The position numbers and the translations under genes are program-made. Positions 7,170 to 15,120 of a DNA stretch of 18,438 bases are shown here, piece after piece. The notes beneath the pieces are model-generated. The model ran no database searches. It was given only the letters and a program-made list of their open reading frames with translations, and had not been told where the DNA came from. Numbering within the stretch: the first letter of the stretch is position 1; every line of letters starts with the position of its first letter. Source of the DNA: Prolixibacteraceae bacterium (GTDB lineage: Bacteria; Bacteroidota; Bacteroidia; Bacteroidales; Prolixibacteraceae); contig JAGODU010000079.1 in assembly GCA_017998095.1 (NCBI GenBank), positions 1-18,438 of the forward strand, given 5' to 3'.

Positions 7170-9404
7170 TCAATTGCAATTTTTCAAATACTGTCCCGTA
7201 TAACTTATTTCACATTCAGATATTTCTTCAGGAGTACCCTGAGCAACTATAACTCCCCCTTTTTTCCCTCCTTCAGGTCCCATGTCAATAACCCAGTCAG
7301 CCTGCCTGATTACGTCAAGGTTGTGTTCAATGACAATAACTGAATTGCCGTGAGAAACAAGAGTTTTAATAATCCCCATTAGTTTTTCTATATCAGCCAT
7401 GTGTAATCCGGTAGTAGGTTCATCCATCACATAGATATTTCCTTTTTTATGAAGCTCACTTGCAAGTTTAATACGCTGGGCTTCACCGCCCGACAAAGTA
7501 CTCAGGGGTTGTCCGAGTTTTAAATATCCAAGTCCGACCTGATTCATTAATTTGAGATTATTAAGTACAGAGTTATCTTTAAACCATCCCTGAGCTTCTT
7601 CTACTGTCATTTCCATAACATCATGTATCGACTTTCCATTCAACTTATATTCAAGTATATACTGCTTATACCTTTTACCTTCGCAAACAGGGCAAGTCAT
7701 TGTTACATCATCAAGAAAGCTTAAGTCCACTTTTATAATTCCGTTTCCATTACATTCAGGGCATGCACCTTCTGAGTTAAAGCTGAATAATGAAGCATTC
7801 TGGCCTGTAGCATCAGCAAACTCTTTTCTTATTTTATCAAAAATACCGGTATAACTTAATGGCGTAGAACGAATGTTTCTTCCGGCAGGAGATTGATCAA
7901 CAACAATAGCATCCGGATAAAGTGAACAAAATTCTTCGTGTATCAAACTGCTCTTTCCTGAACCTGCAACTCCTGTTATACAAACAAACACGCCCTTAGG
8001 AATATCAACATTCACATTCTTTAGATTATTGGCAGTTGCATTCACTATCTTAAAAAATTCTGAAAATGGTTTCCGCTGAAAGACCTTGTGATCAGACCTT
8101 TTCAGAAATCTGGCAGTCAGTGTATCTGATTCAAGAAGCTGATCATAGGTGCCTTCAAAAAGAACATTTCCACCGTTTACTCCGGCTTCCGGGCCTATAT
8201 CAATAATATGATCTGCAAACTTCATTATTTCAGCATCGTGCTCAACAACAAGAACTGAGTTACCTTTATCCTTAAGCATTTTAAGCATTTTCTTTAGATT
8301 TGAAACATCCCGCGGATGAAGGCCAATGCTAGGTTCATCAAGTACATATAAAAGATCAACAAGATTACAATCAAGCTGTTTAGCCATTTTTACTCTTTGT
8401 GATTCTCCTCCTGATAAAGTTGCTACAGGACGGTGAAGACTAAGATATCCAACTCCAATATCAATAAGATACTGCGTTGTTTGTTTCATTTTACGTACAA
8501 GTGGTTCAGCCACATCTCCTTCAACTGTATTGAGCCATTCCAGAAAATCGGGTAATTCAAGAAAAACAAGGTCAGGAATAGTTTTACCTGCAACCTTAAC
8601 TGAGCGGGCTTTTTCATTTATTCTTGAGCCATTACATTCGCGGCATGTTTTATATGTAAAGAACTGAGTGTTAGCATCTGTACCTTCTTCTTTATTCATG
8701 AAATATTTTTTTAGTCTGGTTACAACTCCCTCCCAACGGGCAGTATAGCTTTCACCACTCTGTTCGCTTTCATATTCTGAATTATCCATATAAAGAAGGT
8801 TGTTCAGTTCCTCTTCAGGAAGATCTTTAAGTGGAATATCTGTATTGAAAAAACCGCATTTCATAGCGTGACGCCATACATAGCCCCCCAGCTTGCAATC
8901 AGGATGAAGAAATGCACCTTCCCTGACAGAAAGGTTCATGTCAACAATTTTTGATAAATCAACAATCATTTCCTTACCAAGTCCGTGACATGTGGGACAC
9001 ATTCCTTCAGGGTTATTAAATGAAAATTCATTTGACCAACCACCAAATGGTTGTCCGCAACGGGAAAACAACATTCTCAGGTTTGTATATATCTCAGTTA
9101 CAGTTCCTACGGTTGACCTGAGGGTCGTTCCCATCTTTTTCTGGTCAATAACCATTGCCGTTGATAAGTTCAATATTTCATCCACATCAGGCTGACTGAT
9201 TTTAGGAAGACGCCTTCTGGCAAAAGCACTGAAAGTATCTATTAACTGACGCTGAGCTTCTGCGCAAACTGTATCAAAAACAAGTGAAGACTTGCCCGAA
9301 CCGGATACTCCTGTTACTACAACTATCTTGTCTTTTGGTATATCCAAACTAATATTTTTCAGGTTGTGCTCTTTGGCACCACGAATTATAATTGAATTTT
9401 TCAT
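7170..9404 (-). CDS. UvrA2-like tandem ABC ATPase lacking the UvrB-binding domain
   Basis: 744 aa from ATG at 9404. A longer reading from GTG at 9437 would put the first codon inside the -7 promoter motif, so I reject it. There are two ABC modules: Walker A GVSGSGKS (32-39) and GVAGSGKS (478-485), signatures LSGGESQR (330) and LSGGEAQR (637), Walker B LDEPS (355) and MDEPTTGLH (660). Zinc-finger cysteines are at 136/139 with 254/257, and 548/551 with 571/574. After [11 protein letters not shown] the chain goes almost directly to FSFNNPEG (about 127), so the UvrB-binding domain of true UvrA (about 940 aa) is missing. Known relatives of this shape are Deinococcus UvrA2 and the DrrC-type proteins tied to DNA-damaging drug tolerance. 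Together with the upstream AraC regulator it suggests an inducible protective role, not canonical excision repair. Confidence 0.9.
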   Translation of the reverse strand: MKNSIIIRGAKEHNLKNISLDIPKDKIVVVTGVSGSGKSSLVFDTVCAEAQRQLIDTFSAFARRRLPKISQPDVDEILNLSTAMVIDQKKMGTTLRSTVGTVTEIYTNLRMLFSRCGQPFGGWSNEFSFNNPEGMCPTCHGLGKEMIVDLSKIVDMNLSVREGAFLHPDCKLGGYVWRHAMKCGFFNTDIPLKDLPEEELNNLLYMDNSEYESEQSGESYTARWEGVVTRLKKYFMNKEEGTDANTQFFTYKTCRECNGSRINEKARSVKVAGKTIPDLVFLELPDFLEWLNTVEGDVAEPLVRKMKQTTQYLIDIGVGYLSLHRPVATLSGGESQRVKMAKQLDCNLVDLLYVLDEPSIGLHPRDVSNLKKMLKMLKDKGNSVLVVEHDAEIMKFADHIIDIGPEAGVNGGNVLFEGTYDQLLESDTLTARFLKRSDHKVFQRKPFSEFFKIVNATANNLKNVNVDIPKGVFVCITGVAGSGKSSLIHEEFCSLYPDAIVVDQSPAGRNIRSTPLSYTGIFDKIRKEFADATGQNASLFSFNSEGACPECNGNGIIKVDLSFLDDVTMTCPVCEGKRYKQYILEYKLNGKSIHDVMEMTVEEAQGWFKDNSVLNNLKLMNQVGLGYLKLGQPLSTLSGGEAQRIKLASELHKKGNIYVMDEPTTGLHMADIEKLMGIIKTLVSHGNSVIVIEHNLDVIRQADWVIDMGPEGGKKGGVIVAQGTPEEISECEISYTGQYLKNCN

Positions 9405-9436
9405 TTTGATTGTTTTTGAGGTAAAAGTATTATGCA

Positions 9437-9465
9437 CAAATTTATATGCATTGTAAAAATGCGAC
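9437..9465 (-). promoter_or_regulatory. Promoter of the uvrA-like gene with probable activator site
   Basis: The minus strand has TAAATTTG (9444-9437), a full TAnnTTTG match, 33 bp before the ATG at 9404. There is no -33 TTG at the usual spacing. In its place, 5 bp upstream, lies the 16-mer GTCGCATTTTTACAAT (9465-9450). It recurs with one mismatch ahead of the araC unit (10577-10562) at the same spacing. A promoter missing its -33 box but carrying a conserved element there fits activator dependence; the AraC protein encoded next door is the natural candidate (inference). Confidence 0.55.
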
Positions 9466-9467
9466 TG

Positions 9468-10286
9468 TTAACTTGCAAATATTTCAGGATGATTCCTCAA
9501 GTTAAACAGATATTCTTCAGGTGTCTGGTCCATCATTGATTTAAAGTCGTGAATCAAATGTGACTGGTCGTGATATCCATAACGAAGTACCAGCTCAAAC
9601 CAGTCTTCATCAAATTCCGGTTTTGCTATTTGAGTGAAAACATTATTAAAACGTTCAATTTTAATAAACTGTTTTGGCGAAACTCCTACCCATTTTGAAA
9701 AATCACGTTCTAATTTACGTGAGCTGACTCCTGTTTTTTCACATACAGAGTTCACAGACATTCGTCCTTCTGAATTCTGTATCAATTGAATTGAGCGCCT
9801 TAATAGTAAATTATCAGTCTCTTTTACCTCAGTTAACCTTTTTAAAATAATTTGCTCTACAATTTCAGCTTTCTCTTCTAATTCATAAGCGTTCCACACC
9901 ATCTCAGGAGCGTTTTTAAGGTGAGGACACGGCAAAAGACCCAACTCCACGGGTTCATGTTTAAGGTTACTGACCGGAAGTCCCAGAAACGGATATATCA
10001 TTCCCGGATAAAATGTTACCGACAAATAATGAATAACACCCTTTGAATTGATATATGCTGGTTTAATGCGTGGCCCGGCAGTAAAAGTTTCATCCAGTGA
10101 ATAAATCCGATTATCTATTTTCCAATCAACACCTGCCTGAAAGCTGAAGACAAGGTCAAAATCATTTATCGGAGGCAAAAGCGAAATATTTCCGTCCGGC
10201 TCATCACCAATCATTGCCCAGATATATTTTACATATCGGGCAACGATTGGGTTTTTTGGATATATTATATTGTAATATGCAGCCAC
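9468..10286 (-). CDS. AraC-family transcriptional regulator
   Basis: 272 aa, starting at a GTG; an in-frame TAA lies two codons upstream, so no earlier start exists. The C-terminal third (about 170-265) is the AraC DNA-binding domain with two helix-turn-helix motifs: the first includes VNSVCEKTGVSSRKLERDF followed by GVSPKQFIKIERF; the second includes YGYHDQSHLIHDFKSMMDQT followed by PEEY. The N-terminal 160 residues (YIWAMIGDEPDGNISLLPP and onward) look like the sensor domain found with many Bacteroidota AraC proteins; the ligand is unknown. The gene ends 63 bp before the uvrA-like ATG and starts 29 bp after a tiny ORF on the same strand. The shared 16-bp element before both units suggests it controls the uvrA-like gene and itself. 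Confidence 0.9.
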   Translation of the reverse strand: MAAYYNIIYPKNPIVARYVKYIWAMIGDEPDGNISLLPPINDFDLVFSFQAGVDWKIDNRIYSLDETFTAGPRIKPAYINSKGVIHYLSVTFYPGMIYPFLGLPVSNLKHEPVELGLLPCPHLKNAPEMVWNAYELEEKAEIVEQIILKRLTEVKETDNLLLRRSIQLIQNSEGRMSVNSVCEKTGVSSRKLERDFSKWVGVSPKQFIKIERFNNVFTQIAKPEFDEDWFELVLRYGYHDQSHLIHDFKSMMDQTPEEYLFNLRNHPEIFAS

Positions 10287-10315
10287 TCTTTAGATTTATC
10301 AGTTCAAATTACAAA

Positions 10316-10429
10316 TCATTCTTCAAACTTAAGCTTATTGGAATAAAATTTTGATACCCATAAGTAACATATTAAACCTCCGGCAATATTACCTATGGCT
10401 ACGGCAATCCATACCAGTTCAACTTCCAT
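10316..10429 (-). CDS. Tiny hypothetical membrane peptide (37 aa)
   Basis: I read this by hand: ATG at 10429, TGA at 10316-10318. The peptide begins MEVELVWIAVAIGNIAGGL, then ICYLWVSKFYSNKLKFEE: one hydrophobic segment (about residues 5-25) followed by a basic end, the layout of a small single-pass membrane protein. It overlaps the preceding tiny ORF by 31 bp in another frame and ends 29 bp before the araC GTG. The same frame is open well upstream of its ATG, so it may be the second half of a frameshifted gene of about 65 codons. I do not recognise either half. Confidence 0.3.
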   Translation of the reverse strand: MEVELVWIAVAIGNIAGGLICYLWVSKFYSNKLKFEE

Positions 10430-10515
10430 CCTCTTACATGTTGACCAGAAAGCTTTAATTGTTCTTTTACTGCCTGAAAAGCTGCTCCTGCAAAAATTTC
10501 AGTTTGTGTTTCCAT
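10399..10515 (-). CDS. Tiny hypothetical ORF or leader peptide (38 aa)
   Basis: ATG at 10515, TAG at 10399-10401. The product starts METQTEIFAGAAFQAVKEQL, then KLSGQHVRGWKLNWYGLP. Its ATG lies 62 bp from the outer end of the shared 16-bp promoter element; for the uvrA-like gene the same distance is 61 bp. This matched spacing is the best argument that the start is used. It may be a small protein, a leader peptide controlling araC, or the N-terminal half of a broken gene continued by the 10316-10429 frame (-1 shift). I cannot choose between these. Confidence 0.35.
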   Translation of the reverse strand: METQTEIFAGAAFQAVKEQLKLSGQHVRGWKLNWYGLP

Positions 10516-10548
10516 AGTATTAAAATTTTTCCACAAAGAAACTGAGGT

Positions 10549-10577
10549 TAAATTTTTTGTTATTGTAGAAATGCGAC
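10549..10577 (-). promoter_or_regulatory. Putative regulated promoter of the tiny-ORF/araC unit
   Basis: GTCGCATTTCTACAAT (10577-10562, minus strand) matches 15 of 16 bases of the element before the uvrA-like gene. Five bases further on, AAAATTTA (10556-10549) occupies the place of TAAATTTG there, sharing 6 of 8 bases. The weaker -7 could mean lower basal expression. A second -7 candidate with a one-base-too-long spacer, TATTATTTG (10585-10577), overlaps the element from upstream and has a TTG 19 bp before it; if that one is used, the element would sit at the start point and could repress. Confidence 0.4.
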
Positions 10578-10589
10578 AAATAATAAATC

Positions 10590-10614
10590 AAAAATTGTCA
10601 ATAGCAATTTTTTT
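10590..10614. repeat. Short AT-rich hairpin
   Basis: AAAAATTG (10590-10597) pairs with CAATTTTT (10605-10612) around a 7-base loop. Thymine runs follow the stem on both strands. It sits between the divergent tiny-ORF/araC and sugar-transporter units and could be a weak terminator or insulating structure. No other feature is visible in 10578-10683, including no TAnnTTTG promoter for the transporter. Confidence 0.3.
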
Positions 10615-10683
10615 ATATAATTTCCGAGACCGTTAAATGAACGTATAAAATAAAAATTATTCAATTAATATATATAAATAACA

Positions 10684-11940
10684 ATGGATTCTAAATCAGG
10701 AACTACCAGATCGATAATTATTATCGGCGCTCTCTTTTTCATATTTGGTTTTATTACATGGCTCAATTCAGTTTTAATACCTTACCTGAAGATTGCCTGT
10801 GAGCTTAATAACCTTGAATCATATCTTGTAGCGTTTTCTTTTTACATATCTTATTTTGTAATGGCAATTCCATCAGCCTGGGTATTAAAGAAAACCGGAT
10901 TCAAAAACGGTATGTCTATCGGATTGATAGCAATGGCAATAGGTGCACTTGTTTTCATACCGGCAGCAACTTCAAGGATGTTTGGTCTTTTCCTTCTGGG
11001 ATTATTTATTCAGGGTACAGGTCTGGCAGTGCTGCAAACAGCTGCAAATCCATACATTACAATACTGGGACCACATGAAAGTGCTGCAAAGAGGATAAGC
11101 ATTATGGGTGTATGCAATAAAATTGCAGGAGCCATCGCACCATTGGCATTAGGGGCAGTAGCATTAAAAGATATAGATTCATTGGTTGAAAAAATTCAAA
11201 TTATGCCTGTTGTTGAAAAAACAGCAGTATTAAATGAACTTGCCTTAAGAGTTATCAATCCCTACATTATTATTGCAGCGGTTCTTACTCTGCTTGCCTT
11301 TCTTATTTTCCGTTCAGGCCTACCTGAAATAGATACTGACCATGAGAATGGCAAGATAACAGGCCTCGAATCATCGAAAAAAAGCATTTTTCAATTTCCG
11401 GGATTGATATTAGGAACCATAGCAATGTTCTTTTATGTTGGAGTAGAAGTACTTGCTGCCGATTCAGTTATCAGCTATGCTTCCTCACAGGGAATAGCGT
11501 TATCTTCAGCTAAATTCTTTGCCACAACTACTTTATTATCAATGATTATGGGCTATATAATTGGGATAATTACAATTCCAAAATTTATTTCTCAGGAGAA
11601 TGCTTTAAAGATTTCAGCCATTTTAGGAATTGTCTTTTCTTTCATTGCATTGATTACTGATGGCTTCACATCTGTACTGTTTATTTCTCTTTTAGGAATA
11701 GCCAACGCGGTTGTTTATCCAGCTATATGGCCTCTTGCAATAAAGGGATTGGGAAGGTTAACCAAAATAGGTTCTTCTTTATTAATAATGGCTATTGCAG
11801 GCGGGGCGGTTTTACCTTTGATTTATGGATTTTTAGCAGATAAATTCAATCCTCAGCAGGCATATTGGATTTTAGTTCCTTCATATATTATTATTTTATT
11901 CTATGCTATGTTTGGTCATAAAATTAAAGCCCGAGAATAA
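10684..11940 (+). CDS. Sugar MFS transporter, FucP/GluP family
   Basis: 418 aa with about 12 hydrophobic helices. The signature FGFITWLNSVLIPYLK (21-36) and GLAVLQTAANPYITILGP (113-130) place it in the fucose/glucose-galactose permease family. It probably brings a neutral hexose across the inner membrane with protons or sodium; the sugar cannot be told. Compared with E. coli FucP, the positions I align with Asp46 and Glu135 are Ser and Gln here; Gln in VLQTAANP is as in GluP-type transporters. No sugar-catabolic or regulatory gene is adjacent on this strand, and the araC unit runs divergently. The start is ATG with an A-rich upstream stretch; no closer alternative is convincing. Confidence 0.85.
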   Translation: MDSKSGTTRSIIIIGALFFIFGFITWLNSVLIPYLKIACELNNLESYLVAFSFYISYFVMAIPSAWVLKKTGFKNGMSIGLIAMAIGALVFIPAATSRMFGLFLLGLFIQGTGLAVLQTAANPYITILGPHESAAKRISIMGVCNKIAGAIAPLALGAVALKDIDSLVEKIQIMPVVEKTAVLNELALRVINPYIIIAAVLTLLAFLIFRSGLPEIDTDHENGKITGLESSKKSIFQFPGLILGTIAMFFYVGVEVLAADSVISYASSQGIALSSAKFFATTTLLSMIMGYIIGIITIPKFISQENALKISAILGIVFSFIALITDGFTSVLFISLLGIANAVVYPAIWPLAIKGLGRLTKIGSSLLIMAIAGGAVLPLIYGFLADKFNPQQAYWILVPSYIIILFYAMFGHKIKARE

Positions 11941-11952
11941 GAAATCAATTCA

Positions 11953-12034
11953 TTCTTACCATGTCCTTACCAAAACCGAATATCGGGCAAAGTGGAATAC
12001 ATTAAAAAAAGATTTTGGTAGAACTTGGTAAGAA
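11953..12034. repeat. Inverted repeat downstream of the sugar transporter
   Basis: The arm 11953-11976 (TTCTTACC...CTTACCAAAAC) pairs with 12011-12034 (GATTTTGGTAG...CTTGGTAAGAA) with small bulges, around a 34-base loop. It begins 12 bp after the transporter stop codon and could act in termination or mRNA protection. Each arm is built from 11-base units related to the tandem repeat at 12011-12065. Confidence 0.55.
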
Positions 12035-12065
12035 CTTGGTAAGAACTTGGTATGAACCTGGTGTC
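12011..12065. repeat. 11-bp tandem repeat, about five units
   Basis: The units are GATTTTGGTAG, AACTTGGTAAG, AACTTGGTAAG, AACTTGGTATG and AACCTGGTGTC, in immediate succession from 12011. Two are identical; the outer ones have drifted. Inverted copies of the unit (CTTACCATGTC, CTTACCAAAAC) lie upstream at 11955-11976. A 62-codon minus-strand ORF runs through this stretch but overlaps the rho terminator, so I do not call it. Confidence 0.75.
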
Positions 12066-12121
12066 ATCCAAATTTATTGTAATAGGGTCTGCTTTTAAGT
12101 CAGTATCCGGATTATTAAAAT

Positions 12122-12152
12122 AAAAAAATCCACCCTGAATAGAGTGGATTTT
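12122..12152 (-). terminator. Rho-independent terminator of rho (possibly bidirectional)
   Basis: AAAATCCAC (12125-12133) pairs perfectly with GTGGATTTT (12144-12152), with a 10-base loop. On the minus strand the stem runs into TTTTTTTATTTT, 22 bp after the rho stop. On the plus strand it is followed by TTTTCATTTT, so it may also stop read-through from the transporter gene. Confidence 0.75.
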
Positions 12153-12173
12153 CATTTTATATAAAGTGAATCC

Positions 12174-14228
12174 TTAGTTACTATTCATAGAAATAATAAA
12201 TTCTTCATTCGATTCAGTTTTCAACATTCTGTCTTTTAAGAAGTCCATTGCTTCTACAGCATTCATATCTGAAAGATAGTTTCTTAAAATCCAGATTTTA
12301 TCGAGCATTGCCTTATGAATGAGCAGGTCTTCCCTTCTTGTACTTGACAATGTAACATCAACAGCAGGGAATATTCTCTTATTTGAAAGTTTTCTGTCGA
12401 GCTGAAGTTCCATATTACCTGTACCCTTGAACTCTTCAAAGATAACTTCATCCATTTTAGAACCTGTTTCAGTTAAAGCAGTTGCAAGGATTGTAAGCGA
12501 TCCCCCATGTTCAATATTTCTGGCAGCTCCAAAGAAACGTTTAGGTTTATGTAATGCATTTGCATCAACACCACCTGATAAAACCTTTCCTGATGCAGGC
12601 TGCACTGTATTATAAGCTCTGGCCAGACGTGTAATTGAGTCAAGTAGAATAACTACATCATGACCACATTCTGTTAAGCGTTTTGCCTTTTCAAGAACAA
12701 TATTGGCAACACGTACATGTCTTTCAGCCGGTTCATCAAATGTAGATGAAACAACTTCAGCATTAACGCTTCTTGCCATGTCCGTTACTTCTTCAGGACG
12801 CTCATCAATCAAAAGTACAATCATATATACTTCAGGATGATTAGCTGCAATAGCATTTGCAATTTCCTTCAGAAGAACAGTTTTACCTGTCTTAGGCTGA
12901 GCAACAATCAAACCACGCTGCCCTTTACCTATCGGAGCGAACAGGTCAACAACCCTTACTGAAAGTGAAGCATTCGGCTGTCCAGTAATATTGAATTTTT
13001 CTTCAGGGAAAAGTGGTGTTAAATGATCAAACGGAACCCTGTCACGAACATATTCAGGCGGACGACCGTTTATTTCAAGCACTTTGATAAGTGGAAAGTA
13101 TTTCTCTCCTTCTTTTGGAGGTCTGATTGTTCCCTTAACTGTATCACCGGTTTTAAGACCAAAAAGTTTGATTTGAGATTGAGATACATAAATGTCATCG
13201 GGTGAATTCAGGTAATTATAATCAGAAGAACGGAGGAATCCGTAGCCGTCCTGCATAATTTCAAGAACACCGGAGTTTGTAATCAATCCTTCAAAATCAA
13301 AGATAGTTTTGTCTTGTTTCCCTTTATTATAGTTTTGTTTTTGCTGAGGCTGGAAATTGCCCTGACCATTTTGAGGTTGATTTTCATTTACCTTTTCTAC
13401 AGGTCTTTCAGATTGTCTGTCAACAGTATTTTCAACAGGTCTTTCAATTGATTTTTCGACTTTAACTTCATTAACAATCTCAGGTTGCCTGGTTAATTGC
13501 AAATCATCCGGATTCTCAGCCAGTCTTTCCGGTTGCCTGTCGGGTTGTCTTTCAGCCGATTTTTCAAATGGCCTGTTTTGTGGTCTGTCACCCTGACGAT
13601 CGAATTGACGATCATACGGTCTGTTTTGTGGTCTGTCGCCCTGACGATCGAATTTTCTGTTATCCCTGTCATGGAAGTTCTTTCTGTCACCCTGTCTGTC
13701 TTTATTTTCAGACGGTCTGTTATCCTGATGACCACCTTCTTCTCTTGGTCTGAAGTTTTGTTCTTTTTTATAAATGAAATCATTCCTTTCATTTCTCCTT
13801 TGTGGCCTGTCTTCTCTTTTTTCAGGAATAGTAAAATCAGTTTGCTTTTGAATTTCTTTTTCTTCCTCAGGTCTTTGATCCTGAATATCACCTCCCGTGA
13901 TTTCACTGTCAGATTGGTATTTTGGAATTTCTACCTTCTCAACTCTTTCTGATTTATCATCTTTAAACGGATTAACTCTGAGTCTTTTACGTTTGAAGAT
14001 AGAATCATCTTCCTTTTTCTTTTCTGCAGGCTTAACATCCTGTTCTTTTGCTGTGGAAGATTTATTGGGCTTAAGCTTATTTTCAGAAGCAAGAATTGCT
14101 TGAGTATCAAGAATTTTATATACCAATTCTTCTTTCTTTAATTTCTCGGCACGCTTGATCTGCAATTCTTTTGCAATATCACGAAGCTCAGTAACAAGCT
14201 TGCCATTTAATTCAATAATATCGTACAT
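12174..14228 (-). CDS. rho: Transcription termination factor Rho with long disordered insert
   Basis: 684 aa, against about 420 in E. coli. The Rho N-terminal helical domain is at 1-45. About 50-310 is a low-complexity region rich in Arg, Gln, Asp, Asn, Pro and Glu. The cold-shock RNA-binding domain is at about 315-390 ([18 protein letters not shown]). The RecA-like motor is at about 400-684: Walker A region [11 protein letters not shown] (443-453), [10 protein letters not shown] (472-481), [13 protein letters not shown] (528-540), and the R-loop region [20 protein letters not shown] (551-570). All motor residues look intact, so it should be an active hexameric RNA-DNA translocase ending transcription. 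The insert contains a 16-residue tandem duplication (193-224, [12 protein letters not shown]...). Such inserts are known in Bacteroidota Rho. It is a single-gene unit with its own terminator; ATG at 14228 is the natural start. Confidence 0.97.
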   Translation of the reverse strand: MYDIIELNGKLVTELRDIAKELQIKRAEKLKKEELVYKILDTQAILASENKLKPNKSSTAKEQDVKPAEKKKEDDSIFKRKRLRVNPFKDDKSERVEKVEIPKYQSDSEITGGDIQDQRPEEEKEIQKQTDFTIPEKREDRPQRRNERNDFIYKKEQNFRPREEGGHQDNRPSENKDRQGDRKNFHDRDNRKFDRQGDRPQNRPYDRQFDRQGDRPQNRPFEKSAERQPDRQPERLAENPDDLQLTRQPEIVNEVKVEKSIERPVENTVDRQSERPVEKVNENQPQNGQGNFQPQQKQNYNKGKQDKTIFDFEGLITNSGVLEIMQDGYGFLRSSDYNYLNSPDDIYVSQSQIKLFGLKTGDTVKGTIRPPKEGEKYFPLIKVLEINGRPPEYVRDRVPFDHLTPLFPEEKFNITGQPNASLSVRVVDLFAPIGKGQRGLIVAQPKTGKTVLLKEIANAIAANHPEVYMIVLLIDERPEEVTDMARSVNAEVVSSTFDEPAERHVRVANIVLEKAKRLTECGHDVVILLDSITRLARAYNTVQPASGKVLSGGVDANALHKPKRFFGAARNIEHGGSLTILATALTETGSKMDEVIFEEFKGTGNMELQLDRKLSNKRIFPAVDVTLSSTRREDLLIHKAMLDKIWILRNYLSDMNAVEAMDFLKDRMLKTESNEEFIISMNSN
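13557..13652 (-). repeat. 48-bp in-frame tandem duplication inside rho
   Basis: Two adjacent units encode [16 protein letters not shown] and [16 protein letters not shown] (residues 193-224). The DNA is also nearly repeated, with only a few differences in the conserved 12-codon part, which suggests a fairly recent duplication in the disordered region. Confidence 0.8.
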
Positions 14229-14541
14229 ATTCTAGTAATGATTAATCGTCTTTCTTTTAGACTTTAAAAAAAATAATTGATTGAAAAATAAATCAGTGGA
14301 AATGCAGTTGTTGAAAAACTTTTGAATTTTCAATGCAATAATACGGCAAAGAGATTTAATAAGCAAAAAAATCAAAATATTTTTAATCAATCGAGCTGCT
14401 TCTCAATATTTGAATGACAAATAAACTACATTTTTCATTATATCATTAAAAATAAGTATTTTTTTAAAACCATTATTTTTAAAAATTGTTACAGATAACA
14501 TTTTAATTAACTTTGAAACCTTTAATTTTAAAATTTATAAG
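14229..14541. other. Divergent intergenic region between rho and slyD
   Basis: 313 bp, very AT-rich. It holds the slyD promoter at its right end (14486-14515). On the rho side an inverted repeat, TTGAAAA (14311-14317) with TTTTCAA (14327-14333), is flanked by TGCA on both sides; it lies about 85-105 bp upstream of the rho ATG and might be in the rho leader. I found no TAnnTTTG match for rho and no ORF. Confidence 0.5.
14486..14515 (+). promoter_or_regulatory. Bacteroidota-type promoter of slyD-aroC
   Basis: TTG (14486-14488), 19 bp spacer, then TAACTTTG (14508-14515), a full match to the -33 TTG / -7 TAnnTTTG consensus. The ATG of slyD is 26 bp further on. This is the best-formed promoter in the window. 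Confidence 0.7.
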
Positions 14542-15111
14542 ATGAATATTTCTGAAAATAAGATGGTAACTTTAAGTTACATACTAAGGTCTGACAATGC
14601 TCAGGGTGAAATCATTGAACAAACATCTGATGATAATCCTTTGCAATTTATATATGGTGTAGGGATGATGCTTCCAAAATTCGAATCAAATCTTGCCGGA
14701 TTAAAGGAAGGTGATGACTTTGAAATGAGTCTTGATGCTATTGATGCCTATGGAGAAATTGATAATGATGCAGTTGTTGATTTACCAAAGAATATATTTA
14801 TTGTAGATGGTCATTTCGATGAAGCCCGTTTTTCTATTGGCAGCCAGATACCTATGCAGACAAATACAGGTCAGCGCATGACAGGTACTGTAATTGACGT
14901 TCAGGATGAACATCTTAAAATGGATTTCAATCATCCTCTTGCCGGTGTAAACCTTCATTTCAAAGGAAATATTGTTGAAGTACGTGAAGCAACTGAAGAA
15001 GAACTCAATCCTTCTATGGGATGTGGAGGCGGATGCTCAGGTTGCGGAAGCCATGAAGATGGATGTGGCAGTCATGATGGAGGTTGCGAATCTGGTTGTT
15101 GCGACAATTAA
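14542..15111 (+). CDS. slyD: SlyD-like FKBP-type peptidyl-prolyl isomerase with Cys-rich tail
   Basis: 189 aa. Residues about 8-70 and 120-150 form the FKBP domain (PLQFIYGVGMMLPKFESNLA, then GLKEGD). An insert-in-flap chaperone domain lies between (about 70-120, AYGEIDNDAVVDLPKNIF). This layout is typical of SlyD. The C-terminal 31 residues (159-189) hold seven Cys and two His in a Gly-rich run (GCGGGCSGCGSHEDGCGSH, then the end), like the metal-binding tail of SlyD proteins that binds Ni2+ or Zn2+. It should assist folding by prolyl isomerisation and may handle metals; no nickel enzyme gene is nearby. It is first in a tight operon with aroC (9-bp gap) behind a well-formed promoter. Confidence 0.9.
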   Translation: MNISENKMVTLSYILRSDNAQGEIIEQTSDDNPLQFIYGVGMMLPKFESNLAGLKEGDDFEMSLDAIDAYGEIDNDAVVDLPKNIFIVDGHFDEARFSIGSQIPMQTNTGQRMTGTVIDVQDEHLKMDFNHPLAGVNLHFKGNIVEVREATEEELNPSMGCGGGCSGCGSHEDGCGSHDGGCESGCCDN

Positions 15112-15120
15112 ATCTATTAT

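Noticed and set aside
7005..7343. 112-codon plus-strand ORF across the Ca-ATPase/uvrA-like junction
   Set aside because: It spans the ends of two clear minus-strand genes and a promoter element; it has no recognisable features.
9405..9437. N-terminal extension of the uvrA-like gene from GTG at 9437
   Set aside because: The GTG overlaps the TAAATTTG -7 element, and the family-typical start ([18 protein letters not shown]) is at ATG 9404.
12011..12065. Possible CRISPR array
   Set aside because: Units are 11 bp and directly adjacent with no spacers, and no cas gene is present.
11967..12155. 62-codon minus-strand ORF downstream of rho
   Set aside because: It starts within the rho terminator hairpin and runs through the tandem repeats; the sequence is explained by those features and shows no promoter.
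13493..13952. Long ORFs on both strands (151 codons plus, 137 codons minus) over the rho insert
   Set aside because: The Arg/Gln-rich low-complexity codons of rho create open frames on the other strand and in another frame; the Rho frame is the real one.
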